A program made the position numbers and the translations under genes. Under the pieces are notes generated by a model that worked only from the letters and a program-made list of their open reading frames with translations, had not been told where the DNA came from and ran no database searches. 64,000 bases of DNA from Nannocystis pusilla (lineage in GTDB: Bacteria > Myxococcota_A > Polyangia > Nannocystales > Nannocystaceae): NCBI RefSeq assembly GCF_020073745.1, contig NZ_JAIRAU010000056.1, forward strand, positions 390,110 through 454,109, given 5' to 3'. This document shows, piece after piece, positions 1-9,013 of this stretch; the first letter of the stretch is position 1; every line of letters begins with the position of its first letter.

Positions 1-2
1 GC

Positions 3-2294
3 GGCGAGTGCATGGACGCGTGCCCGACCGACGCGCTGGTCAACAAGCCGCTGGCGCCGAAGCGCCGCGGCAAGCCGTTGCCGCTGGCCCCGGCGCCGGC
101 GCCCGAGCCGACGCCGCCGCCGGCGGCGCTGAAGCAGGTGCCGACGCTGTGCCCGTACTGCGGGGTCGGCTGCAGCGTGACCGCCCACGTCGACGAGCAG
201 CACAACAAGGTGGTGTGGATCGACGGGCGCGACAGCCGGGTGTCGGACCGCAGGCTGTGCGTCAAGGGCCGCTACGGCTTCGACTACGCGACGCACCCGC
301 AGCGGCTGACGCAGCCGCTGATCCGGCGCGAGGGCAGCTACCCGAAGGGGCCGCTGTCGAGCGCGCTGCGGGTGCGCGAGGGCAGGCGCCCGGGCGGACT
401 GGTCGACTACGCCGAGGTGATGCCGCACTTCCGCGAGGCCAGCTGGGACGAGGCGCTCGACCTGGTGGCGAAGCGGCTGCTCGAGATCCGCGAGCGCCAC
501 GGGTCGCGCGCGCTGGCGGGGTTCGGCTCGGCCAAGGGCAGCAACGAGGAGGCGTACCTGTTCCAGAAGCTGGTGCGCGTCGGCTTCGGCTCGAACAACG
601 TCGACCACTGCACGCGCCTGTGCCACGCCTCGTCGGTGGCGGCGTTGATGGAGACGATCGGCTCGGGCGCGGTGTCGACGACCTTCCGCGACATCGAGAA
701 CAGCGACGTCGCCATGCTCGTCGGCACCAACGCGACCAGCAACCACCCGGTCGCGGCGACCTTCTTCAAGCAGGCCGCCAAGCGCGGCTGCAAGCTGCTG
801 GTGATCGATCCGCACCGCCCGCAGCTCGCCGACTTCGCCCACCGCTACGTCCGGATCCGCCCCGGCAGCGACGTCGCGTTCTTCAACGGGGTGCTGCACG
901 AGATCATCCGCCGCGGGCTGTACGACCGCCATTTCGTGGCCGAGCGCACCGAGGGCTTCGAGCGGCTGAAGGCGACGGTCGAGCACTACCCGCCGCGGGT
1001 GGCCGCGCAGCTGTGCGGGCTCGACGAGCAGGAGATCGTCGACGTGGCGGTGACGTGGGGCTCGGCGCGCGCGGCGATCTGCTTCTGGGGCATGGGCGTC
1101 AGCCAGCACGTGCACGGCACCGACAACGCGCGCTGCCTGATCTCGCTGGTCTTGCTCACGGGACAGGTCGGTCGCCCGGGCACCGGGCTGCACCCGCTGC
1201 GCGGGCAGAACAACGTGCAAGGGGCGAGCGACGCGGGGCTGATCCCGATGGTGTTCCCCGACTATCAATCGGTGAAGGACCCGGCGGTCCGCGGGCGCTT
1301 CGAGGCGGCGTGGGGGACGACGCTCGACCCGCAGCCGGGGCTGACGGTGGTCGAGATCATGCGCGCGGCCCTCAAGCACGAGATCCGCGGGATGTACGTG
1401 CAGGGCGAGAACCCGTTCGTCAGCGACCCGAACACCGAGAAGGTGCGCAAGGCCCTGGCGGCGCTCGAGTTCCTGGTGGTGCAGGACATCTTCCTCACCG
1501 AGACGGCGGAGTTCGCCGACGTGGTGCTGCCGGCCTCGAGCTTCTTCGAGAAGACGGGCACGTACACCAACACCGACCGCCGGGTGCAGATCGGCCGCCC
1601 GGTGCTGAAGATGCCCGGCGCGGCGCGGCTCGACTGGGACATCATGTGCGAGATCGCCAGGCGCATGGGCGTGCCGGGCTTCGAGTTCACGCGCATCGAG
1701 GACGTGTTCGCCGAGTTCGCCGGGCTGACCGAGAGCTACCGCGGGCTGTCCTACGAGACACTCGGGCTGGAGGGCAAGCTGTGGCCGTGCGCCGACCCCG
1801 AGCACGAGGACGGCCAGGTCGTGCTGTTCGAGCGCGAATTCCCCGGCGGCCGCGGCAAGTTCGTGCCGGCCGAGTTCGCGCCGCCCCACGAGCTGCCGAG
1901 CCCCGAGTTCCCGTTCGTGCTGACGACCGGCCGCCTGCTCGAGCACTGGCACACCGGGACGATGACGCGGCGCGCGTCGGCGCTCGAGACGATCGAGAGC
2001 GAGCCGTACGCCGACATGCGGCCGAGCGACATGGAGGCGCTGGGCCTGTGCGACGGCGACGAGATCGCGGTGACGAGCCGGCGCGGCAGCATCACCCTCA
2101 AGGTGCGCGGGAGCGAGGCGCCCGGCCTGGGGTCGATCTTCATCCCGTTCTGCTGGCGCGAGGCGGCCGCCAACGTGCTGACCTCCGACGCGCTCGATCC
2201 GTTCGGCAAGATCCCCGAGTTCAAGTTCAGCGCCGTGCGCGTCGAGAAGCTGCGCCCGCCCGCCCTCGCCGACCTGGACGGCGCCGCCGAGTGA
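3..2294 (+). CDS. fdhA: Formate dehydrogenase alpha subunit (molybdopterin), 5' truncated
   Basis: Oxidises formate to CO2 at a Mo/W bis-MGD centre and passes electrons through Fe-S clusters. The reading frame is open to the left edge, and its first residues (GECMDACPTDAL) are the end of a ferredoxin-like 4Fe-4S motif, so the N-terminal Fe-S part lies outside the window. Then come the 4Fe-4S motif CPYCGVGC with LCVKGRYG, the catalytic segment DHCTRLCHASS (Cys in place of Sec, followed by His), the pterin-binding LRGQNNVQGASD and a C-terminal dinucleotide-binding domain with LLEHWHTGTMTRR. This architecture is that of NAD-linked cytoplasmic enzymes; the partner subunits would lie to the left. 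The next gene starts one base after the stop. Confidence 0.93.
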   Translation, partial: GECMDACPTDALVNKPLAPKRRGKPLPLAPAPAPEPTPPPAALKQVPTLCPYCGVGCSVTAHVDEQHNKVVWIDGRDSRVSDRRLCVKGRYGFDYATHPQRLTQPLIRREGSYPKGPLSSALRVREGRRPGGLVDYAEVMPHFREASWDEALDLVAKRLLEIRERHGSRALAGFGSAKGSNEEAYLFQKLVRVGFGSNNVDHCTRLCHASSVAALMETIGSGAVSTTFRDIENSDVAMLVGTNATSNHPVAATFFKQAAKRGCKLLVIDPHRPQLADFAHRYVRIRPGSDVAFFNGVLHEIIRRGLYDRHFVAERTEGFERLKATVEHYPPRVAAQLCGLDEQEIVDVAVTWGSARAAICFWGMGVSQHVHGTDNARCLISLVLLTGQVGRPGTGLHPLRGQNNVQGASDAGLIPMVFPDYQSVKDPAVRGRFEAAWGTTLDPQPGLTVVEIMRAALKHEIRGMYVQGENPFVSDPNTEKVRKALAALEFLVVQDIFLTETAEFADVVLPASSFFEKTGTYTNTDRRVQIGRPVLKMPGAARLDWDIMCEIARRMGVPGFEFTRIEDVFAEFAGLTESYRGLSYETLGLEGKLWPCADPEHEDGQVVLFEREFPGGRGKFVPAEFAPPHELPSPEFPFVLTTGRLLEHWHTGTMTRRASALETIESEPYADMRPSDMEALGLCDGDEIAVTSRRGSITLKVRGSEAPGLGSIFIPFCWREAAANVLTSDALDPFGKIPEFKFSAVRVEKLRPPALADLDGAAE

Positions 2295-2295
2295 C

Positions 2296-2829
2296 ATGGA
2301 AGCGCTGTTCATCGCCGCCGTGACGGTGCTGGTGGTCGGCTACGGGTTCGTCCGCCTGCGCCGCGCCGACGAGGCGGCACGCCGCTACCTCGAGTCGGGC
2401 CAGGACAAGCCGCTGCAGCTGGCCCACCTGAGCGACACGCTGGCCCGCGTGGCCCGCGAGACGCGGACGCTGCGGATCTGGCTCGAGTCGCCGCTGCAGG
2501 CGGTGCGCGACCAGCTGGCGGCCGACCTGGTGCGCACGGACGAGGACATCGAGGCGTTCGACGCGGTGCTGCTCGACACCAGCCGCGAGGTCGGGCTGTG
2601 GCTGGCGATGATCGACGGCCTGCAGCCGCACGAGCGCCAGGAGCTCGAGCAGCTCGGCGCCGGCGCGGGGGCGATCCGCGGGGCGATGGAGGCCGAGAAC
2701 GGGGCGTTCGAGCGCGCCCACCTCAAGGCGCCGGGGCGGCCGCCGATGGACCAGCGCATCGAGGCGATCCTGCGCGAGCTGACGCGCATCGAGGACGCGC
2801 TGCAGGGCCAGGGGCACGTCTACCGCTGA
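2296..2829 (+). CDS. Small membrane-anchored helical protein downstream of fdhA
   Basis: 177 residues, not recognised. An N-terminal hydrophobic helix (about residues 4-20) ends in RLRR, followed by a long charged, mostly helical region rich in Leu, Glu and Arg. Its start is one base after the fdhA stop, so it is probably translated with it. It is longer than, and unlike, the small FdsD delta subunit. The final TGA lies inside the first tetramer of the 14-bp-period array that follows. Confidence 0.7.
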   Translation: MEALFIAAVTVLVVGYGFVRLRRADEAARRYLESGQDKPLQLAHLSDTLARVARETRTLRIWLESPLQAVRDQLAADLVRTDEDIEAFDAVLLDTSREVGLWLAMIDGLQPHERQELEQLGAGAGAIRGAMEAENGAFERAHLKAPGRPPMDQRIEAILRELTRIEDALQGQGHVYR

Positions 2830-2922
2830 CCTTTCGGGCATGCTCCCGAGGACATGGCTGAAGGAGCATGTGCTCTCGCGCATGCTCGATGAGGCATGGT
2901 CGGATGGACATGTCGGTTCGGA
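2825..2922. repeat. 14-bp-period CATG array, seven tetramers
   Basis: GCTG at 2825 is followed by CATG at 2839, 2853, 2867, 2881, 2895 and 2909, all exactly 14 bases apart. The ten bases between neighbours tend to be self-complementary (for example CTC-CCGA-GGA), so each pair can form an 18-base hairpin sharing its tetramer with the next. The array begins on the stop codon of the preceding gene. The rest of the 353-base gap to 3183 shows no convincing gene or promoter. Confidence 0.85.
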
Positions 2923-3182
2923 GGAGGCGGGCTCTCCGTCGCCGCTCGCTCGCTGCGCGAACTCCGCGGTGTGGCCGGAGGCAGCGGCGAGTTCTGCGCC
3001 GGACGCCGCGACGGAGGGATGGCGGATGTCCCGGGCCGACGCCACGGAGGCCCCTGCGCCGCGTCGGCGGCGACGCTCGGGCCCGCCGGACGCGTGTCGC
3101 CGGGGGCGGGCGCGGACGGCCGGTCGGCGCGGGCGTGCGGGTCGCGGCGAGCGTGACGGCGGTTGCCGAGTACACAGCAGGC

Positions 3183-6100
3183 ATGCCGCAGCCACAGTCG
3201 GTCCACGAACATCGTCCCTTTGCGGTGCCCGTGACGAGCCCGCAGCCGCGTGAGGATCTCGGGCGCACGGCGATCCCGGTCGTCGGCGACGCGTCGATCA
3301 GCCTGGGCCTCGCCGCCCCGGTCCGCCTCGAGATCGACTCGACGGGCGTCGAGCTGCAATTCGGCAGCGGCCTCGAGCTGCAGCCGGCCGAGCTGTTCGG
3401 GGCCGAGCTGCAGCGCGTGTACGTCGACTTCGTCGACGGGGTGGTCGAGACCGACAGCGAGGCGCTGGGGCCGTTGTTCGACCGGGTGCTGACCGTCGCG
3501 CTGTGCAGCGTCCTGCGCCACACGATCGGCTGGGAGCCGGGAGAGAGCGCGCTCGAGACCGGGCTGACCCGGCTGTACGGGGCGGGCTCGAAGAACGCGC
3601 GGGAGATCCCGCTGCGCTCGCGGTTCCCGGCGGCCGGGATCACGGTGGACCCGGACGCCCTGCTGGCGCTCGAGCTGCGGGGCGACGCGCTCGAGCTGAG
3701 CGTCGCGCGGCCGCTGCTGATCCGCGTCGGCGGGCTGCGCTTCGGCATCGTCAAGGCCCGCTACGTGTTCGCCACCGCGACCGTCGAGCTGACGAGCGAG
3801 CCGGGCGGGCCGGTGCGCGCGGCCCTGCTGCGCCTGGCCGCGAGGACAGCCACGCGCTGGCTGCGGCGCCGGCTGCCGGCGGCCATGCGCGAGCCCGGCT
3901 ACGACCTGTTCGCGGACCCGGGGCGGCGGGCGAACCTGCAGCAGCTGCTCGCGCGCCTGCGCCCGGGCGAGCGGCCGGGGCCCGACGAGGAGCTCGAGGC
4001 CGTGCGCCGGTCGCTGAAGGCCGGCCCGCACGCGCAGGCGCGCGAGGCGACCGGCGGGGCCGCGAGCCTGTTCTCGGGCGTGAAGGCGGCGGTGGCGGCG
4101 GGGCTGGCGACGCTGAAGCTCAGCGCCGACGACGTGCCGGCGGCGACGCGGGTGATAGCGAGGATCCCGCTCGGGCCGTTCAGCTCCGTGGCGCTGTGTA
4201 CCGATCGCGGCGGCGACGTCGTGCTGCGGCGGACCGACGACGTGTGGCAGCTCGAGGCGCCGCAGGGGATCTACGTCTACTTCGATCAGTTCCCCGAGCT
4301 GGCGGAGCTGCGCGTGAAGCAGCTGCGCGCGCGCGTCGATCGCCACGACGGGCTCTCGCTCGACGTCGGCACCTCGCCGCCGGCCGGGCCGTTCCTCGAG
4401 GAGCTGCTGCGCCACGGGTCCGACCGCCACGTGCAGCCGCGCGTGCCGCTGCAGTGGCTGCGCGAGCGGTCGATCGTGCCGCCCCTGATCGGTCACGAGG
4501 CGGGCGTGCTGTGGCGGCAGGGCCTCGGCGACGCGCGCGAGCTGGTGCTGAGCACCGAGGCCGGCAGCGCCGTCGAGTTGCGTCACACGGAGGAGGCGCT
4601 GGTGTTGACGGCGCCGGGAGGCCTCGGGGTGCTGTTCGGCGGGCTGTCGTACCTGCCGCCCGCGCGGCTGCAGCGGCTCGTCTACCGCTGGGACGACGGC
4701 GCGCTCGAGGTCGACGGCGAACCCGGCCTCGGCGCTTTCGGTCAGGCGGTGCTGTCGGCGATCGCTCGCGTGCGCGCGGCGCCGCACGTGCCGGCGGGCC
4801 TCGGCGTGCGCCCGGGCGCGGCGGTCGAGCTCGACGAGCAGCAGCTGGCGACGCGCTCGCTCGAATTGATCTCGTTGAACCTGCCGGTGATCGGGGCGCT
4901 GCAGCTGCGGATGGATCCGCAGGACACCCTGACCACTTCGCTGGGACCGGCCGAGCTGGCGGTCCGCAGCGAGCGCGGGTTGCTGCTGGCGGCGCCGGAG
5001 CTCGGGCTCGCGCTCGAGCTCCGCGGGGCCAGGCACTGCCTGCAGCGGCGGGCGGTCGAGATCGACGCCTCGGCGCCGCCGGGCGACTGGCTGGTCGCGC
5101 TCGCGGGCCTGTGCGTCGAGCAGTTCGTGATCCCGGCGCTGCGGCGAGCGGTGCCGCTGTGGCCCGACGCCGACCCGCAGGAGACGTGGCGTTTGGGACA
5201 TGTCCTCGAGGGCAGCGTCGGCGAGCTGCTGGGGCTGACGGTCGAGGTGACGCTGCCGCCCGGCGCGAACCTGACGTTCGCGCGCATCCCGGGGGCGCTG
5301 GTCGCGGGGGCCACGGCGCCGGTGCAGGTGAGCCCGGTCGGCGAGTCGCTGGTCGGCGACTTCGCGGTCGAGTCGCTGCGCTGGCGGCCGGAGGGCGAGC
5401 ACATCGAGATCGGCGCCCGGCCGGCGGCGGGGCCGCTGCTGCACGCGGTGGTGCGGCGGCTGCACGAGCGCTTCACGCCCAAGCTGGTGCTGCACGCGCT
5501 CGGGCGGCGGCTCGGCCTGCCGCAGCCGTGGCCGCCCCCGCCGGCGCCGCCGGAGCTCGACGGGGCCCCGGTGGCCGCGCCCGAGCTGCCGGTGCTGGGC
5601 CCGCTGCGGCTGCACGTCGACCCGACGCACCCGCTGGCGCTGGTGCTGCGCCGCGACGGCGCGCGCTTCGACTTCGGGCAGGGCTTCTTGCTGCGCCTGC
5701 CGGAGCTCGAGCTGCAGATCGACGTGCGCGCCGCGGAGGTCACGTTCCTCCCGTTCACCGTCGCGCTCACGAGCCTGCCGCAGGCCGGGGAGCTGGACGA
5801 GCAGCTGTTCAGCCACGTGGTGCGCGGGCTGTTCGCGCGGGCGCTGCCGTGGTTCTGGCCGACGCGGCGCTCGTCGGCGGCCGGGCTCGACGTGCTGCTG
5901 GCGATCGGCCCGGTCGAGCTGTGCACGCCGGTCGAGGGCGCGATCGAGGTCGCGGTCGACAGCGTCGGCCTGTCGGTGCGCGCGCCGCTGGGCGTGACCC
6001 TCGGCGGCGAGGCGCTGGCGTGGTTGCCCGAGTTCACGCTGTTCGAGCTCACGTACCGCTTCGACGACGCCGCGGTCGGGCTGCGGGTCGGCGGGCTGCG

Positions 6101-7010
6101 CGAGAGCGTGTATCAGGAGGCCGAGGCGGTCAGCCCGCGCACCGAGGCGATGCTGTCGGACCTGATCCGTTTGTTCGTGCTGCCGCGCACGCCCGCGTGG
6201 GCGCAGCGGCTGGGCGTCCGGCTGCTGCCGCTGCCGCCGGTGCCCGAGCGCGACCCGGAGCGCATCACGGCGCTGCAGGCCCAGCTCCCGGGCGGGCACG
6301 CGGTGGCGTTCGTGCACGTGGCGCCCGGCGACGTGGTGCGGCTGGCGGCCGACCGGCGGGAGATCCGGATCGAGAGCGAGCGCCACCTGCAGATCGACGT
6401 GCCCGACCTGCGGCAGCGCTTCGAATTCCACCGCGCCCGCTATCACCTCGAGACCGGCGACGTCGAGATCGACGAGTTCGGGCGGCTCGAGAACACGCTG
6501 GTCGCCGCGGTGCTGCAGCGGGCGCTCGTCGCCTACGAGCCGGCCGCGGCCCAGCCGGAGTTCTCGGCGGTGGCGGCGGTGCTCGACCGCTTCCCGGTCG
6601 AGGAGGACGGCCGACGCGTGCTGTACGACTCGAAGCTGGCGCGGGTGTTGCTCCGGCCGGACACCTCGCTGGTGGTCCGCCTCGACGAGCACGGCCTGCT
6701 CGTCACCGTCGACCCGCCGCTCGTGATCGACGGCGCGTCGGTGTTCGACTACACGTTCAGCGGCCTGCGCTACAGCTTCGAGGACGCGAGCTTCCACTTC
6801 GACCTCGAGCGCGACGGCGTGCTCGCCGGGCTGCTCCGCGGCAAGATCGTGGCGGAGGGCGAGCAGCAGCTGAACAGCCTGCTGAAGCCGCTGTTGCCGG
6901 CGGCGATGCGCAAGCCGGGCTACCGCCTCGCGCTCGACCCGGACCCGCGGGCGACCATCGCCGCGCTGATCCGGACGACCGCCGGCGGCGGCTTCTTGCT
7001 GTCGCCCTGA
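3183..7010 (+). CDS. Very large repeated beta-module protein of unknown function
   Basis: 1,275 residues from the ATG at 3183. The frame is open upstream to 2868, but that stretch is Arg-rich and reads through the repeat array. There is no signal peptide and no membrane helix. The chain is a series of similar modules of roughly 150-200 residues: beta-rich segments of the type LRLEIDxxGVELxFGxGLxL, then Y-x(3)DGxVExD, then a helical stretch. Near-identical bookends appear early (LPAAMREPGYDLFADP) and at the C-terminus (LPAAMRKPGYRLALDP). The modules could be a tubular lipid-transfer type fold, but that is a guess from the pattern only. One in-frame 18-bp hairpin element lies at 5199-5216. Confidence 0.8.
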   Translation: MPQPQSVHEHRPFAVPVTSPQPREDLGRTAIPVVGDASISLGLAAPVRLEIDSTGVELQFGSGLELQPAELFGAELQRVYVDFVDGVVETDSEALGPLFDRVLTVALCSVLRHTIGWEPGESALETGLTRLYGAGSKNAREIPLRSRFPAAGITVDPDALLALELRGDALELSVARPLLIRVGGLRFGIVKARYVFATATVELTSEPGGPVRAALLRLAARTATRWLRRRLPAAMREPGYDLFADPGRRANLQQLLARLRPGERPGPDEELEAVRRSLKAGPHAQAREATGGAASLFSGVKAAVAAGLATLKLSADDVPAATRVIARIPLGPFSSVALCTDRGGDVVLRRTDDVWQLEAPQGIYVYFDQFPELAELRVKQLRARVDRHDGLSLDVGTSPPAGPFLEELLRHGSDRHVQPRVPLQWLRERSIVPPLIGHEAGVLWRQGLGDARELVLSTEAGSAVELRHTEEALVLTAPGGLGVLFGGLSYLPPARLQRLVYRWDDGALEVDGEPGLGAFGQAVLSAIARVRAAPHVPAGLGVRPGAAVELDEQQLATRSLELISLNLPVIGALQLRMDPQDTLTTSLGPAELAVRSERGLLLAAPELGLALELRGARHCLQRRAVEIDASAPPGDWLVALAGLCVEQFVIPALRRAVPLWPDADPQETWRLGHVLEGSVGELLGLTVEVTLPPGANLTFARIPGALVAGATAPVQVSPVGESLVGDFAVESLRWRPEGEHIEIGARPAAGPLLHAVVRRLHERFTPKLVLHALGRRLGLPQPWPPPPAPPELDGAPVAAPELPVLGPLRLHVDPTHPLALVLRRDGARFDFGQGFLLRLPELELQIDVRAAEVTFLPFTVALTSLPQAGELDEQLFSHVVRGLFARALPWFWPTRRSSAAGLDVLLAIGPVELCTPVEGAIEVAVDSVGLSVRAPLGVTLGGEALAWLPEFTLFELTYRFDDAAVGLRVGGLRESVYQEAEAVSPRTEAMLSDLIRLFVLPRTPAWAQRLGVRLLPLPPVPERDPERITALQAQLPGGHAVAFVHVAPGDVVRLAADRREIRIESERHLQIDVPDLRQRFEFHRARYHLETGDVEIDEFGRLENTLVAAVLQRALVAYEPAAAQPEFSAVAAVLDRFPVEEDGRRVLYDSKLARVLLRPDTSLVVRLDEHGLLVTVDPPLVIDGASVFDYTFSGLRYSFEDASFHFDLERDGVLAGLLRGKIVAEGEQQLNSLLKPLLPAAMRKPGYRLALDPDPRATIAALIRTTAGGGFLLSP
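5199..5216. repeat. Single in-gene CATG-N10-CAGC hairpin
   Basis: CATG at 5199 and CAGC at 5213 flank TCCTCGAGGG. It is read in frame as GHVLEGS within the large repeat protein. Confidence 0.6.
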
Positions 7011-7051
7011 GCCTGCGCCATCGCAGGGCCCGCCAGCGCCCCGTCGTCGGC

Positions 7052-7079
7052 TTGACGGCGCGGGCGCGGGTGCTATGAG
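7052..7079 (+). promoter_or_regulatory. Sigma-70-like promoter for the glycosyltransferase
   Basis: TTGACG (7052-7057) and TATGAG (7074-7079) are separated by 16 bases. A GAGGA ribosome site at 7108-7112 precedes the ATG at 7118. Prediction from sequence only. Confidence 0.5.
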
Positions 7080-7117
7080 TCCGCGAAACCGGGGACCGTG
7101 GCAGCCCGAGGAATCGT

Positions 7118-8965
7118 ATGACCCCACACGACGACGAAGGCTCGCCGCGGATCTCCGTGCTGATGCCGACCTACGAGCACGCGGCGTTCATCGCCGGCGC
7201 GATCGGCAGCCTGCTGGGCCAGTCGCTCGCCGACTGGGAGCTCGTGATCGTCGACGACGGCTCGGCCGACGACACGGCCGCCGTGGTCGCTCCGTACCTC
7301 GCCGACCCGCGGATCCGCTACGAACGGCTCGCGGCCAACGTCGGGCTCGGCGCGGCGCTGAACGTGGCCCTGGACCGGGCCCGCGCGCCGCGGATCGCCT
7401 ACCTGCCGGCGGACGACAAGTTCTATCCGGACCACCTGGAATCGCTGGCGGCGCTGCTCGACGCCGACCCCGGGGCGGTGATGGCCTATTCGGGGGTGCG
7501 GCATCACTACAATCGCGTGGCCGAGGGCGTGATCGCGGGTCACTCGCTCCAGCTCGTGCAGGTGATGCACCGCCGCACCGCGGCCCGCTGGCTCGGGCGC
7601 GGCGAGCTCGTCACCGACGACCTCGGGCGCATGCTGTGGGATCGATTGCTGCGAGACGGCCGCGCGGTGGCCAGCGGGCGCGTCACCTGCGAATGGGTCG
7701 ACCACCCCGACCAATTGCACAAGGTCGTGCGCGAGCCGGTCGGGGGCATCAACGCGTACCGCCAGCGCTTCGCGGTGGAGCACCCGCTGCGCTTTCACAG
7801 CAGCGTCGGCAACGAGATCGACGAGGTCGAACACTACCGGCGCTTCCGCGAGCGGCCGGCGACGCCGCGGGCGGCCGGCGGCCTGAAGATCCTGCTGGTC
7901 GGCGAGCTGGCGTACAACGCCGACCGCGTGCTCGCGCTCGAGGAGCGCGGCCACGCGCTGTACGGGCTGTGGATGCCCGAGCCGTACTGGTACAACACGG
8001 TCGGGCCGCTGCCGTTCGGCCACGTCCACGACCTGCCGCGCGCCGACTGGCGGCGGGCGATCCGCGAGCTGCGGCCCGACGTCGTCTACGCGCTGCTCAA
8101 CTGGCAGGCGGTCCCGTTCGCGCGCGAGGTCCTGGCGGCGAACACCGGCGTGCCGTTCGTGTGGCACTTCAAGGAGGGGCCGTTCATCTGCCGCGAGAAG
8201 GGCAGCTGGCAGGCGCTGGTCGAGCTGCACACGCGCGCCGACGGGCTCGTGTACTCGAGCGCCGAGATGCGCGACTGGTTCGCCGGCGTGCTGCCGGCCG
8301 CGGCGGCGGCGATCCCCTCGCTGGTGCTCGACGGCGACCTGCCGAAGCGCGAGTGGTTCGTCGACGCGCGCGCGCCCCGGCTGTCGCAGCAGGACGGGGA
8401 GGTGCACACGGTGGTGCCCGGCCGGCCGATCGGCCTGCACCCGCACGACGTCGCCGCGCTGGCCGGCGAGGGCGTCCATCTCCACTTCTACGGCGAATTC
8501 ACCCACGGCCAGTGGGGCGGGTGGATCGACCGGGCGCGCGAGCTGGCGCCGGACCACTTGCATCTGCACGGGCACGTCGACCAGCGGCGGTGGGTCGAGG
8601 AGTTCTCGCGCTACGACGCCGGCTGGCTGCACTTCTTCGCCAGCGGCAACCAGGGCGACCTGCGCCGCGCCGACTGGGACGACCTCAACATCCCGGCCCG
8701 GGCGGCGACCCTCGCGGCGGCCGGCCTGCCGATGATCCAGCGCGACAACGACGGCGCGCGCGTCGCCACCCAGAGCCTGGGCCGGCAGCTCGGGATCAGC
8801 GTGTTCGCCTCCGACATGGCCGAGCTGGGGGCGCGCCTGCGCGACGCGACGGCCATGCAGCGGGTGCGCGAGCAGGTGTGGCGCCACCGCCACGAGTTCA
8901 CGTTCGACCGCCACGCCGACCGGCTGCTGGGGTTCCTCGGCGCCGTCGCGGCGGCGCGGGCGTGA
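7118..8965 (+). CDS. Two-domain glycosyltransferase (family 2 GT-A plus GT-B-like half)
   Basis: 615 residues. Residues about 10-225 are a family-2 transferase: RISVLMPTYE start, the nucleotide-binding VIVDDGS at about 44-50 and a DxD-like PADDKFY at about 98-104. From about residue 255 (LKILLVGELAYNADR) a second Rossmann-type half resembles GT4-like proteins, ending with a helical tail. It probably transfers sugars in envelope or exopolysaccharide synthesis, though no substrate can be read from the sequence. It is monocistronic, with its own promoter, and converges on the following barrel gene. Confidence 0.87.
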   Translation: MTPHDDEGSPRISVLMPTYEHAAFIAGAIGSLLGQSLADWELVIVDDGSADDTAAVVAPYLADPRIRYERLAANVGLGAALNVALDRARAPRIAYLPADDKFYPDHLESLAALLDADPGAVMAYSGVRHHYNRVAEGVIAGHSLQLVQVMHRRTAARWLGRGELVTDDLGRMLWDRLLRDGRAVASGRVTCEWVDHPDQLHKVVREPVGGINAYRQRFAVEHPLRFHSSVGNEIDEVEHYRRFRERPATPRAAGGLKILLVGELAYNADRVLALEERGHALYGLWMPEPYWYNTVGPLPFGHVHDLPRADWRRAIRELRPDVVYALLNWQAVPFAREVLAANTGVPFVWHFKEGPFICREKGSWQALVELHTRADGLVYSSAEMRDWFAGVLPAAAAAIPSLVLDGDLPKREWFVDARAPRLSQQDGEVHTVVPGRPIGLHPHDVAALAGEGVHLHFYGEFTHGQWGGWIDRARELAPDHLHLHGHVDQRRWVEEFSRYDAGWLHFFASGNQGDLRRADWDDLNIPARAATLAAAGLPMIQRDNDGARVATQSLGRQLGISVFASDMAELGARLRDATAMQRVREQVWRHRHEFTFDRHADRLLGFLGAVAAARA

Positions 8966-8976
8966 GCGGTCCGAAT

Positions 8977-9011
8977 GAGCATGTCCGCACGGACATGCTC
9001 TTTGCGACATG
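8977..9011. repeat. 14-bp-period array acting as a bidirectional stem-loop
   Basis: CATG at 8980, 8994 and 9008. The first pair is embedded in a perfect 10-bp stem (GAGCATGTCC, loop GCAC, GGACATGCTC; 8977-9000). It lies between convergent stops at 8965 and 9014, so it could serve as a terminator for both; no T-run follows on either side. Confidence 0.8.
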
Positions 9012-9013
9012 CC

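Noticed and set aside
1150..1167. Half element (GGGACAGG) in fdhA
   Set aside because: No partner tetramer 14 bases upstream or downstream.
2825..2922. CRISPR array
   Set aside because: The period is only 14 bases with no repeat/spacer alternation of CRISPR size, and no cas genes are present.
2820..7127. 1,435-residue open frame on the minus strand opposite the large repeat protein
   Set aside because: Arg/Gln/His/Pro-rich with no motif; an antisense shadow caused by high GC in third positions of the + strand gene.
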